From Gnetum montanum (taxonomy: Eukaryota > Streptophyta > Gnetopsida > Gnetales > Gnetaceae), in the NCBI GenBank assembly GCA_015680685.1, contig MNCI01023354.1, forward strand, positions 112,446 to 176,445: a stretch of 64,000 bases of DNA. Reading direction: 5' to 3'. A model generated the notes under the pieces. It saw only the letters and a list, made by a program, of their open reading frames with translations. It was not told where the DNA came from and did not search any database. Position numbers and translations under genes: made by a program. Shown here in pieces: positions 23,729 to 36,317 of this stretch. Within the stretch, counting starts at the first letter, position 1. Every line of letters starts with the position of its first letter.

Positions 23729-25090
23729 GTTGTCAGGTTTAACAGCCTAAAATCAATATAGACTTGCTGCTTATGACTTTTCTTTGGCATGATCACAAGT
23801 GAGCTAACCTACTCACTATCCACAATAGGATAGATGAACCCTACCTTGAGGAGTTATTCAATTTCCTTGTTGATGATTTGCTTCAATTTGGGGTTCAACC
23901 ACCTCTGCAACTACCTCTTTGGCTTGATAGAAGGATCAATACAAATGTGATGCTAGCATATCCAAGGATCAATCCCTATGAGTTTAAGATATGACAAAGC
24001 AAACATTGTTGGCCATTTATTGACCACCTTCAATAGCATCTTTTCTACTCATTTTTAGGTTGGCATTGATTATTACCAACTTGCTATTTTTCAAAAATGC
24101 ATATTCCATGCCTGCAAGTAGAGTTTTCAACTCTAAGGACTCCTATTTAAATTTGTTAGGGATTTTCAACTCTTCCCAATAAGTATCATCAGGTTCATCA
24201 TTAAAGAGCTGGGGATAAACTTGCTCCAGTTCATCCATGCCTTCAACATAGGCACATGTTAAGCTCTCAGTTGGTTCCATGAAAAGGTTGCTACTTTTAG
24301 AATTAGTTATCAACCACTAGGTGTCCTCCTATTTTGTGGCTACTGTGTACAAGTACTTTTGGATTTTAGATTCATCTACATATTGTTTGCATGCTTTAAT
24401 TGATGTGCTTTTAATAGACCATAACTTCTACACACAATTGCACCCTATATCATTGTACATGATGCATGGAACTCTCTTCTTCTTAATCTTTCCAAAAGCA
24501 TTTTCCTTGGAAATTTTTGAGGAAAGATCTCTTATGCCCATTCGTGCATCAACAGTGCTCAACAAAGCCCTTCCCATAATAATTAAAAAATCCCCTTTGT
24601 AATTGTCAACCTTGATTACCAAGATATCAACAGGATATGACCATCCACAGATAATGGTCACAATGTCCTCCACTGATCCCAAGAAAAAAAATTTGAATTG
24701 ATTTGCCAATTCTAAATAATTGTTTCTCCTCTTGAGAGGAGGTAAGTTCCAGGCTTTCTATATTTCATGGAAAAGCAGATTAATACTAGAACCTGAATCA
24801 AGAAGAGCCTTACATAGCTCATTTCCAATAATTTGCAAGTAGATCAAAGGACTTCCAAGATCAACTCTTTTCCTTAGGAAGGTTACTAGCCTTGATCTAA
24901 TTAGATACAACATGGATTAACATGACTGTGTGAATCTTAAAAGGCATTTGGTTTGAAGGGCTATTGAAAGGAATAGACATCGAGGATGAAGGGACATAGG
25001 GCAACCAACTGCATGAGTAGGCAAGGACTTTGTAGGGCCATTATTTCAAAAGAATGGTCTTTTACAAAATATGGGTTTCAAACCACTTGA
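23729..25090 (-). pseudogene. Element B, upstream part: RT N-terminus and protease
   Basis: Continuation of B to the right of element A. 23729-24000 aligns with the start of RT in D (GTTTAACAGCCTAAA... and the block CTATTGTGG.ATAG). The protease region (24428-24709) has VEDIVTIICGWSYPVDILVI and MGRALLSTVDARMGIRDLSS. 24720-25090 aligns with D up to about 49697. It then ends abruptly at the 5' LTR of C; no gag or 5' LTR of B was found. Confidence 0.75.
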
Positions 25091-25996
25091 TGATGAGTCA
25101 TGTTCAGTTGGCTACATCAACAAGGCCTCATCTACGAGGCCTAGTCGGCTTATCTTACCATGCATCAACAAGGCCCTATCAACGTAGTGTTGTTTTTTGA
25201 CTATAAATATGTGTTTACAACTGCATTTATGGAAATTAGAAATTGTAGTTGTAGTGAAGCTCTTGTAGTTTTTTCATTTGAAAGTTAGAAGTTTTCCATG
25301 AGTGCCTGTAGCAGGAATCATTGAGTGTACAAATCTTTATTCGAGCATTGTTGTACCTAAGCACGATAGTGTGTGCAACAATAAAGACAAGCCTTCTGAT
25401 AAACCTTACAACACTTTGGATAGATTTTCTATTTTATTTATGCATTTAATGTTTTTAATTATTTATTAAATTTTTTTCATTAGTTATTAAATATTTTCCA
25501 ATTATTACATTAATGAAGTAATTAAGCTAGATAGATTACACACATAAGTATGACTACTTCAAGTGTAACACATGCACTTTGTAATCCTAGTAGCATTATT
25601 GTTTGGTACGTCTAGTAGCATAGTGCTTGGTCACCCAGCAATAGATATGTGGGTTTAAGATGTGTACAAAAAGTGGGATCGGATGCTTATGTTAGAATTA
25701 GCTAAATGCTAGTTAATTAGTTAATTTAGTTTAGTTAATCTAATTCATTTTATCTACATTTTGAGCACCAAACTATAAAACAAAAAATGATAAAAATCAG
25801 ATGCCTCAATTACACTTAATCATACCAACGAACATCACAAGTGTAATTGGGAAGACAATGATTGACCTTAAGTGTAGATGCACTTCCTAAAGGACTAGTG
25901 CTCTAGAAATGATAAAGTCCATGGAATTCAACTAGATCATGCATGAACACTTTGTGATTTGTATGATTGGGCATAGGGGTACCTCACCACTCATCA
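25091..25996 (+). repeat. 5' LTR of element C
   Basis: 906 bases, TGATGAGTC...CACTCATCA. A TATA-like box (GACTATAAATATG) lies at about 25199. The preceding 25112-25190 holds an array of units such as CATCAACAAGGCC and CATCTACGAGGCC. Confidence 0.9.
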
Positions 25997-25997
25997 T

Positions 25998-26015
25998 TGG
26001 TGTGTTTGTTAGGGA
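25998..26015 (+). promoter_or_regulatory. Primer binding site of element C, tRNA-Asp type
   Basis: TGGTGTGTTTGTTAGGGA follows the LTR after one T. It agrees with TGGCGCCGTTGCCGGGGA at 11 of 18 places, and most of the differences are C to T or G to A. Confidence 0.6.
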
Positions 26016-26151
26016 CTTTGTTTGTGGAATGTATACTATTTAAGTTCAAGTTAATACCATTAATATCATTGTATGAACCTAAAGGTCAATATTATTTCCA
26101 CTATACATAGAATTATAAAAGCACAGTGATAATTTTACTTTGTTTTGTAAA

Positions 26152-28260
26152 ATGTCTTCTCCTTCTCGCAAGCACGAAGATACCAAATCACCATTCCCAC
26201 AAGAGTGCACCATGGTATATACTCATCTAGATGAGTTTGTGCCAAACTCCATCTTCATCCTACATCAGGATGAATAGCTGCATGGCATGATATGGAGGGC
26301 AATGTTGTCTTGCACCCCAATCAATCTATGCCCGTGATGCTATTCAAAACCCTTAAGAAGTTGGGCATAGTAGATCTTCACGAAGAATACGTTGTGAATT
26401 GATATGACACTCAAACCTATTGTCCCACTGAAACACAACACAAATGAGATCAACATCAAGAAAAACTCCATGAAGCTACAAAGGGGAAACATTACATCAA
26501 TCCCTTGTTCCTAGTAAATCAAGATGAAACTAAGGATCCTCCTACTAAAGGTTCTTAACATGAAGACTCTCCACCTCCTAATACTGGTGACAAGGGTGTG
26601 AACCTGAACCTAAAATCCACTATGCATAAACTAGGTTCAAGAAAAAGTAACAACCAAGGTAGGGACTTAGGTAGCATCACAATAACAAGGGATCTAAGGA
26701 TGGTAATAGTAATAAACATAAAAGTGGTGGCAGACACTACAATGGTGGTGGTGGTCCACCTTCCTCTTCATCCTCTTCATCCAATTCTAAACATTCCTCT
26801 TCATCTAATAATTCTTATGGAAGCCACCATCAAAACAATCATGATGAAGGTGATTAGCAAGATAACAATGACCGTGAAGGCCATCAAAACCAAAGGGATG
26901 GCTAAAACCATTATCAGCATCATCAACGTAGCAACGATGATGAACCTCTATTGGCAACTTGAAGTATGCTCAACATATCCCAACTAGACATATGAAAGAT
27001 AGTTGGATCAAGTGCTTAGACATGAATAATATCCCAAGATTTGNCTCATCAAGGAAGCTAAAATTTGGTACTAGTCTTTGGAACTAGAATTAATTCATTG
27101 ATGGAGTACCATGTTAGAGCTGTTCAATGACAAATACCAAACATACTCTAGAGTATCTAATCTGAGAAGGCAAATCCAAGGTTGGAAATAAGGAGCACAT
27201 GAACCCTTGGATTGTATCATGGGCTAATACTATTCACTTTTACATTGATGCCCTAGCCATGATTATTCTCAGAGGGAACAACTTCAGCACATCATAGATA
27301 GGCTCAGAGCATATATAAGAAGAACCCTTGGGGTGTATTCCCAAGGACAATTTTCTAAAGTGAGAGCTCATCAAATCGAAAGGCTAATTGAGCAGGTAGC
27401 AAAAGAAGAAGGTGAGCGATGAAAAAGGAAAAGTGCTAAAGAGTATAATAGGGACCCTTTCATTAGAAAACGAGAGGTCTAATTTTGTGATGAAGAGAAG
27501 TCACCACTTAATGAAGTGGTGAACAGAAAGACCTTTCCTATCCAAGAATTTTTTTATGATATTTCAATGAAGGCTGATAAGTTATGAGACTCTTTGGATG
27601 AAACATTTCAAACTACTTTGAAGATTGTTGAAGAATCTAAAGAGCAAAATAGTGATCATAATCGTAGGAGGAGAAAAGAAGCTAAACATGCCTATCAAAG
27701 AGGTAAGGGCAAAGCTGCTGCAGTATAGGAAGTTGTCGAGTCTAACTCTGATGATGAAAATGAATGTGACATCTGTAAATAAAAATGTCCAAAAGGATGT
27801 TGCCCTGTGGTGTCACACTTACAAGAGTTTGGAGTGTACACATTGAATCCTTACCTAGCATGTAGGTAGTTCCACCAACAACAACAAGCGTACTACCCAA
27901 GTGGAACTCCTCCGTAACTGTACGAAAAATACCAATAGTGGTATCAACTACAATCATGGGGAATGCCACCGCTAAGGTAGCAATACCCTTATAGGCAACC
28001 AAATCTATATGGGTACTATGTTTAGTAGCCTATCTCCCCCAGAAGTTCTGCAAGTCATACATCATTCCAGCATCACTATTACCGTCCAAAGTACCACCGA
28101 ACACATTCACCATCTACTCAAGGATAAAACCCATATTCATATCCATACCATCCTCTACATCCCTTTGCACATACACTACCACCTTCAATCTAATTACCTT
28201 CTACTCCATCCATGTAGGGTAAGATTTCTCCACAACTATAACAAAGAACTGCTATAAGGG
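26152..28260 (+). pseudogene. Element C gag, decayed and with an assembly N
   Basis: ATG at 26152 starts MSSPSRKHED, then YTHLDEFVPNS as in A. A Ser/Asn/His-rich linker lies at about 26750-26860. The gag core is broken at 27044, where a single N replaces roughly 110 bases present in A and D. After it come SLELELIH.WSTMLELFNDK and SRVSNLRRQIQG. The zinc-knuckle remnant near 27765 has the pattern C-x2-C but Cys where the His should be, with a stop inside. Confidence 0.7.
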
Positions 28261-28439
28261 TTGTACACTCACAACTAGTTTTTCAACCAAGTGGTATAGA
28301 TAATTGATCTAGGAAAGGACCTTTCTTCTAGCCTAGTTGTCCTCTCTAGCCCTCACAATCTAGTCTAGTTGATCACCCTACATCTCCAGCACGATCATCC
28401 TCTACATCCAATACCTTCGAGTGTCCTTCAAACCAAGTG

Positions 28440-28960
28440 TCACCTCAGATTTGCACTGTAATGCTAACTCATGTTATTTCTAACTAGATTAAGGCTAGAA
28501 ATCTTCCTACATAAAGATTTGATCTAGGAAGTCCACTCATTTATCTACAGATCACTAAATAGGAGTCATACAAAGCTCTTCTTGACTTTGGTCCCAAAGT
28601 TAATCTCATCTCCCATAACATGTACAAGGCCAAGAACCTACAACCTCTTAAGAAGAGAAACATTCATCTAGAATTAGTAGATTAGTTGATTGTTGTCCCT
28701 CTAGGATTAGTAAAGGACATTGTGACCACAGTTTGTGGGTGATTCTATCCTACTAATTTTCTAGTGATCAAGGTGAACAACTGCAAAAGTGACTTTCCCA
28801 TCATTATGGGAAGAGCTTAGTTAAGCACAGCCAATGCACGTATGGGTATAAGGAACCTATCTTTAGGAATATCCAAGGAAAGTAAACTAGGAAAGATTGA
28901 GAAGAAGTAAACTAGGCATCACATATAGTGATAATAGGTGCAATTACATGAAAAAGATTT
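28440..28960 (+). pseudogene. Element C protease region, decayed
   Basis: It aligns with PR in A, B and D: YKALLDFGPKVNLISHNMYK keeps the catalytic Asp and Gly but has Pro-Lys after them. LVKDIVTTVCG and IIMGRA follow. Stops interrupt the frame. Confidence 0.65.
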
Positions 28961-29479
28961 GGTCCATCAAGAGTACATACATTAAGGCATGTAAGTAATG
29001 TGTGTAAGAGATCAATATTCAAAGGTGTCTATATGCAGTAGCCACAAAATAGGAGGGCACCCAGTGGTTGATCGCTGACTCAAATAGTATCATGTTATGC
29101 ATGGAACCAACTGAGAGCCTAACTTGTGCATATGTTAAAGGCATGAATAAAATTAAACAAGTTCATTCCCAACACTCTGATGAAGATGATGATACTTTTT
29201 GGGAAGAGTTGGAAATCCCTAATAACTTCAAGTAGGATCCCTTACAGCTAAAAAATTTACTAGCTAATATGGAGTATGCATTTTTAAAGAATAGTAAACC
29301 TGTCATAATTAATGCCAAACTTGCTCCTAAACAAAAAGAAAAGTTGTTGAATGTGGTGAATAAATGATCAATAGCTTTTTCTTGGTCATATCCATAGCTA
29401 ACAAGAATTAATCCAGGGATATGCTAGCATCGCATCTACACCGACCTGACCATGAATCCTAGAAGGCAACCATAGAGGC

Positions 29480-30760
29480 AGTTAAACCCCAAATTGAAGC
29501 AAATAGATAAGGAAGAAATAGAACAACTCCTTAAGGCAAGGTTCATCTATCTAATCGTACATAGTGTATGAATTAGCCCACTCGTAATTGTACCAAAGAA
29601 GGATGGAAAATGGCAGATTTGGATCGACTTCAGGCTATTAAATATGACAACATTTAAAGATCACTTTCCTTTGTCATTTGTAGATCAAGTGTTAGGCACC
29701 ATATTTGGGAATTGTTGTTATAGCTTCTTGGATGGCTATAGTGGCTATAACCAAATCCAAATTGCACTAGAAAATTAGGCTAAGGCAACATTCATGAGTC
29801 CTTAGGGGACTTTTGCATATTGTAAGATGCCATTCAACTTATGCAATGCCCTGCAACATTTCAACACTTGGTCCTTAGTATCTTTCAACAACATATCGGT
29901 AGTCATGTTGAAGTCTTCATGGATGACTTTTCCACCTATGGAGCTACCTTTGAGTAAGCCTTGTATTGCCTAGAGCAAGTATTAAAGAGATGTGTTGAGA
30001 CAAACCTACGACTCAACTGGCAAAAGAGCCATCTCATGATCCAAGAAGGCATTATTCTAGGGCACCAAATTTTGCAAAAGGGGATTGAGGTAGTTCTAGA
30101 AAAAATAAGGATCATCCAAGGAATAACACACCAACTAGAGATCATTAAAGATGTTCGATCATTCCTTGGATAGATTGGCTACTACTAGCAATTCATAGAG
30201 AATTTCTTTTACATCACAAAGTCGTTGGTAAAGCTTACAAAGAAAGATGCACCTTTCATCTGGACCAAGGAATGTGAACATGCATTCCAACAATTAAAGG
30301 AAAAACTTGTAGAAACACCAATCCTATGAGCACCAAACTAGTCCAGACCCTTTCATATCATGACAGATGCATCTAACTATGCCTTGAGAGTAGTGTTCAC
30401 ACAAATGGATGATAAGAAACATCCATACTATATCCATTGCATGAGACAAAGCATTGTGGGAGCATAATTAAATTACACCACCATGAAGAAAGAGCTAATG
30501 GTAGTGGTATATGCTCTAGAAGAGTTCAAGCACATAGTGCTTGGTTACAAAGTATTTTTGTATACAAACTACAATGTAATCTACTTCCTCATGAATAAGC
30601 TAATGATGAGCCTTCATGTCATACGATGGCTTGTGATCTTGCAGGAATTCAATCTCATGATGGTAGATCAAAAAGGAACTAATAATGTGATCACTAACCA
30701 TCTCTCTCACTTAAGATGGTATAATAAAGAGAAGAAGAGCCCACTGTCTGATTAGTTTCT
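29480..30760 (+). pseudogene. Element C RT and RNase H, decayed
   Basis: RT box FMDDFSTYGATFE at 29916-29954, then LKRCVETNLRLNWQKSHLM and VRSFLG; tether sequence FIWTKECEHAFQQLKEKLVE; RNase H starts at about 30360 with MTDASNYAL and continues with KKELMVVVYALEEFKH (30483-30755). This is the best-preserved RT/RNase H in the window after D, but a handful of stops remain. Confidence 0.85.
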
Positions 30761-30989
30761 AAATGAACTCCTCTTTATAGGAGCAATAAGTGAATATACA
30801 CCTACAAAAACAACATGGTATAATGGCATCCTCACCTATCTTCTCACTCAAGAGATGCCATAGGACTTGGATTTTAGGAAGAAGCAACAATTTCTTCATC
30901 AAGTTAAATACTTCATGGAAATTAATGGACACCTCTACAAGTTTTGTACCGATGGCCTAATCTATTGGTGTGTCCCTAATGAAGATCAA

Positions 30990-32100
30990 CTATGCATTCT
31001 CCAGGATGCTCATTAAGGACCTTGCAAAGGCCACTATGCAGGGAGATGCATGGCCATAAAAATCCTGATGGCAAGATACTATTGGCCTACACTTTTTAGA
31101 GATGTCCACTAGTTCGTCAAGTTTTGTAAATGTTGTTAATGAGATGAGGGGATGACGACTCACATGAAAGGTCCTCAAAAATGGATTCAACCACTAGAAC
31201 CTTTCAACATATGGGGCATTGACTTCATGGGTCCCATCACACCCATGTCCAATAGAAAGGCATATATTATAGTAGTAGTCAACTACTGCACGAAATGGAT
31301 AGAAGCAACAACCATTACTGATTGTACATCATCTAGTGCTACCAAATTTATATAACAAAACATTGTGAATAGGTTTGGGATGCCATGTTCACTAATTTTT
31401 GATAATGGAACTCATTTCACAAGTGCCACTTTTAGAAAATTAATGCAATACTTGGGGGTAGAACATAAATGCACAACACCTTACCACCCCCAAGCCAACT
31501 GTCAAGCAAAGGTAATCAATTAGGAGATCACAAAAATACTAACATAGACCATTAGCAAATATAGGAAGGATTGGAGTACAAAAGTTAACGATGCTTTCTG
31601 GGCTTATCGTTCAACTTGGAAACTTCCTATTGGCTATTCTTCCTACAAGCTAGAGTATGGGAAACTTCCAACACTCCTAATTCAATTCAAGCTCCATACA
31701 CTCTCAACAGCCTATGATCTAAATCTTGACCTAAGTCTAGCACAGAAAGAAAGATTAATCAACCTAAACATGTTAGATGAAAATTGACTAGTGGCCCTAT
31801 CCTTGAATGAGGTGAACATAGCATTCAACAAGCAACATCATGACCTTAGAACCAGGAAAGTAAAACTTCAACTAGAAGATAAGGTTCTCTACTAGAATCC
31901 CATACATGTACCTCAAAAGATAAAATTTCAAACATTGTGGAAGGAACCTTATATAATTGATCAAACCTTTTCCTCTAGAGCCATGATAATCTACAAACCT
32001 GAAACTAGAATAAAAAGTAGTTGGTCAACATCCAGCAAGTAAAGCCTTTCCTTAAACCAAGACAGGCTAGTGTAACTACCACCTCAACAGATGGACAACC
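30990..32100 (+). pseudogene. Element C integrase, decayed
   Basis: GHYAGRCMAIKILMARYYW leads into a zinc-binding domain. The core has WGIDFMGPITPMSNRKAYI (31152-31355) and IFDNGTHFTSATF (first and second Asp present). The Glu of the DDE triad is Lys in the block corresponding to NGQAEVTN. The C-terminal part has RKVKLQLEDKVLY. Several stops are present. Integrase would insert the cDNA copy; this copy cannot act. Confidence 0.8.
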
Positions 32101-34229
32101 ATGTTCTATTTTTCAAATCTCCTCCCTCCAACTCAGTCATAGGGGAGATGGACATCCATGCTTATAATCCATTTAGCTTCTTAGTTTTTCTACCTTTCTG
32201 TTTTTTACATTTATTATTTTTACAAATTATTTATTTTACAAATTCTTAATTTTTCAAATTTTTCTAATTTTACACCATCTTTAGTACCTTTGAACGTTCT
32301 TGACTATTTTACACTTTCTTATATATTTTACTTTGTTTTTTTTTTATTCAAGTGTGATATTTTCTCATTTTCACTCATAAAAATTACCTTATTTTCATAG
32401 GACATTGTGTCGCTATTACTGTTTACTAATGATGGTTTGTGCTTAATGTATAGTTTTCAATGTCTACTTTCTATTTTTGAATTCTAATGTCCGATGACTT
32501 TGACATAGTTTATTTTTCATGGAACAGGTAATGAGTCCATGTCATCTACCCATCTAGTGAACTCTATGGTTTTCCTTGTTCTAGGAATTTGAGGTCCCTT
32601 CCATTAAAGAAACTTTTAATCAATCAGTTACCTTGGTAGTTCTAGAATTAGGAAGGTTTCAAAGGTTTTTAAGGGTGTGACTTCAAGAGGACTCAATACT
32701 CTTTGTACTCTTCTACTTGCTTGAGTGCTTAAGTGTGTTTCATGAACTTCTTATCATTCCATACCACCCACTAATAGGAAGTCAAATAACATTATTGCAT
32801 GGTGTGGTTTCCATCTAACACAAAAAAATGATGGGAATTCAAAGCACATACTTTTGACATAAATAAGTCCTTTCATGATGTGGTTCCCATTTCAAAAACA
32901 AAATAAAATAATGGGAATTCAAACCACACCCCTTGGACAAATAAACAAGCTACAAGCACTAGTCATGGGATTTGAATAGCATGCACCTATGCCTGAAGGT
33001 CCCCTCTAACTAAGGCCCTCTCTCTCTCATTTTCTACTTCTCGTTTCTTCTCTTTGTGGAATGGTAGTTGTTTTGTGGAAGCACTCTGGTATCTCGAGTG
33101 AGTGGATCAATCTTAGGATGAATATGCGAAGTCACTGAAACTAGATGATTTTGGTCTAAACTAAGGATGGATCTTCTTAGGTCATTTTAAACATAAATTC
33201 CACAAGGAACTTCCTATGACCTCAATTCGAAACTCCATTCCACCTTCTATATCATGCATCCATGCTACCATAACTCACCTCACAATCATGTTCTATGTTA
33301 TGCTCTATGTCTTGGTCTAATGTGTAGCGATTCTTGGGTAGATTCTTTCTAGTTTGTCCTTAACTTTTCATGACCATTAATTAACTATGGGGCCCATGAA
33401 CTCTTTAGTTGAGGTTATGCAAGGGCAAAAAGGGCATGAACCTGCTATGGGGAGGACCCACCTGCATAGCTCTTGGCTTTATTAGTTAAGGTTTCTTACC
33501 TTTGACATTGCTACAATCCTGTCTTTCGCATATTCCATTAAAGTATTTTGCTCAGTGCTCCTTAATCTTTCATTTCATTCAACCACTAAATCATTTTTTC
33601 TCCATTTTCCCAAATTTATGAGCTTCAACACCATCTTCTCATGTTTTCATATTGTTATTGGTCCTCTAAGCTTTCATTTAATGCCAATTTCATCAAAACA
33701 TTCCTTATATTTTGAATGTTTGACCAAAGTTAATGAAAGTTAATGGTGATCAATAGTTGGGTCAACAAGGCCTCATCGACATAGTGTGTACACACTATAT
33801 ATACTACCTAGCACTTAGGATTTTTTTTTCATTTTCTCATAACACATGGGGAGCTTTTGCAATTTTTCAGAGCCCAAAACCTTTCAAAGTTCATAACTTC
33901 CCAACTGTTTGTCCAAATCACTCTATTTTTTGACCTTGCACTTACCGAAGGTAAGATCTTTATCATGGGAGTCGTAAACCTTAAGGTTTTCGATGAAGTT
34001 TTTTGGAAATTTTTCTAACTCCCCAAAGGGTTAATAACTTTAATAACATATAAACATCATCTTTTTTTTTTCAACAGTTAATCCTTCAAACAATCTTTAG
34101 GATGATTTATTAATGATAATACATAAATAAATGATAATTGGATTAATTAAATCAACCATAATCACAACTTAGCCAAAGTGAAACTATCCTTAAGAGATAA
34201 AGGTATCCTAATTACTTTGAGGTTACACA
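32100..34229 (+). mobile_element. Element C spacer between integrase and ORF3
   Basis: About 2.1 kb, non-coding, T-rich, aligning in blocks with A (20780-22500) and D (43900-45930). Shared blocks include AACTCCATTCCAC, the AAGGGCA..CCTGCTATGGGGAGGACCCAC stretch and the hairpin repeat at 32795-32946. Confidence 0.7.
32795..32946 (+). repeat. Two tandem copies of the hairpin repeat in element C
   Basis: Copies start at about 32795 and 32871 (period 76). In the second copy TGTGGTTCCCATT pairs with AATGGG plus AACCACA, interrupted only by a short bulge, around an A-rich loop. It is the most complete hairpin of this family in the window. Confidence 0.8.
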
Positions 34230-36063
34230 ATGATTACTAATCCATGGTCTCATTGTGATTATAGATGGCACCAAAACAAAAATGCCCATAAGAAGGAGAA
34301 CCCTTGCAACCATGGGAGAAGCAGCCTAGAACTGGAAGGGACCAACAAGAACAGGGCTAAGAATTATCAGAAGCAACCCATGCAACAAGACCTCTTCATG
34401 AAAAAATTTGAAGTGGAATTTGTTCAATATATTCTAGAAGAAGAAGTGCCTATAGAACAATAACAATGAGGAGAAGTGCCTAGACCCACACCAAGGCTTG
34501 AGGTCACTTTGGCTCAAGCCTGCCTAGACATCATCAGGTCCTGAGAGACCCAAAGATTAGTTCTTCAAGAGATCAATTTCAAGCCATTTTTGGAGAAAGC
34601 TCCAGAGGATGTCAAGACATAACTGCAAGCCTTTCCCATGTGGCTAGTAATCACATCTAGTGGATAATGGTACATGGAAGAGACATATCTCTTCTGGAGT
34701 AGCTAAAGGCTAGGGTCCATTGTCAAAATAAAGGACATTTGAATGTTCTACTCCGTAGAAGCTATCACACAAGCACTTGAGTTGCCTAATACTAGAACAC
34801 AACTAGCAAAACCAGTCACAAAAGGCAATCCTAAGGCCAAGAGGAAGAGGACCCAGTGATGCTACGAGGTTGACCATAAGAAGTATGGTGTGCTCACACC
34901 GGCAGAGTGAATTTACTTCAAGATTGTAGCCTATCACCTCAATCCAATGGTGAGTCCAAGCAAGGTAACCACCTTCTCTACCCAAGCATGCATCACTCTA
35001 AGTGGGAAATTTCCCATCAACCTTCCATAGCTAATCTACTTAGAGATCGAGAACCACTTTAAGGAAAATAAACATGAAAGGAAGACCCTACCCTTTCTAT
35101 GCCTCATCAAGAAACTTTGGAAAAGGGACAAGCATTGTTCACTATTCCAATGATACCCTCAAGCATGCTCCTTTGGCCTCATGGTTGGAGATCATGAAAG
35201 AAAAAATGCCAGCAACAACCTAAGGAGAGGAGTAGCTGCCACCACCATTGACTCAGCAAATAACATCGGAGACTCGCACAGTCATTGAACACTTATGCAA
35301 AATCCAAAAATAGCTCTTGAGTGAACAAGAGCAATGTGTAGGAACAAGTGGGGTAGATCCATATATGTATCAACCACCAATGAGTCATCTTAATAAGGTA
35401 GCCTGAATAGTTAGCTAGATGGAGAGGGGTGGTCCAATCTTCTCTGCCCAATGAATGCAACTACTTGCAAGGTCGAATCCCAACACTCAAGAGGTGACAC
35501 TGTCATTATCCCAACACCATTTATTCCTAGAAATCTCTAGGAATGCTACCACTTTCTCAGTGTAGTTAGAAGAAGATGAAGAGGCAATTGTCTTGGTGAT
35601 GTAGCACCATGGGTATGAAACAATGGCTAAAGTGATGGCTAATCATGTAGTTGAAGCATTAAATGCACCTGTGGCATCTATACTAGACATATCTACACTT
35701 TGAGATGTGTAGACATCTGTAAGCATGGTCAATGCAAACTACCAGGAGCTAAAAGACACAGTTAGGGTGTTCAACATTGAACATAAATAGTTTGTTGCCT
35801 AGTTCATCAATGCGAAGGAGCTATTTCTAACAATCCCATGTCCTTGGGATGTGCCTGTTCCAATCCACATCGGTGAAGTTTCATGGACGATGCACAATCC
35901 CAGAAGTAAGGAAGAGAAAATGAAAGCACTACTGGATGCTTTTTTCCTCCCACCTAAAGTTGCAACAACAATAGGACAACTGCAACCACCTAAACTGCCC
36001 ATGCGTGAAGCTGGTGAAGGTCCCTCGAAGCCTCAAGAACCACCACTGCCTAATACTATCTAA
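34230..36063 (+). pseudogene. Element C env-position ORF (ORF3), decayed
   Basis: A possible start at 34265 reads MAPKQKCP. Open stretches at 34230-34463 (AKNYQKQPMQQDLFMKKFEV) and 35851-36063 are preserved. In between, translated fragments include MWLVITSSG, YSVEAITQALELPN, KKYGVLTPAE, IYFKIVAYHLNPM, ACITLSGKFPINLP and LPFLCLIKKLW. Their order resembles the plant transposon protein domain seen in Athila env-position ORFs, a comparison made from memory. The C-terminus is Pro-rich (EAGEGPSKPQEPP). Function unknown; broken by many stops. Confidence 0.6.
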
Positions 36064-36281
36064 TCTTCTCCAACAAGCTTCACATCATCAAAGAACGTTC
36101 TATCTAGTTCTGAAGAGTTGAGCCATGGTGTTCAATTTTGTGTCCTAAGAATTGTCTTTTTTTTTTTTTGTAATGTGTGGATCTGTACACCCGACCACTC
36201 CATTTTTTGTCAAGTTAGTTAATTTTTTTTGTTTGAAGAAAAGTTAGTTAATAATCCCATACCTTCCCAATTTTGTAAAAG

Positions 36282-36317
36282 AACTCAAGGACAAGTTTTC
36301 ATTCAGTCATGGGGGTA
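36282..36317 (+). promoter_or_regulatory. Polypurine tract region of element C
   Basis: AACTCAAGGACAAGTTTTCA and then CAGTCATGGGGGTA directly before TGATTAGTC of the 3' LTR. It matches the same block in A and D. Confidence 0.8.
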
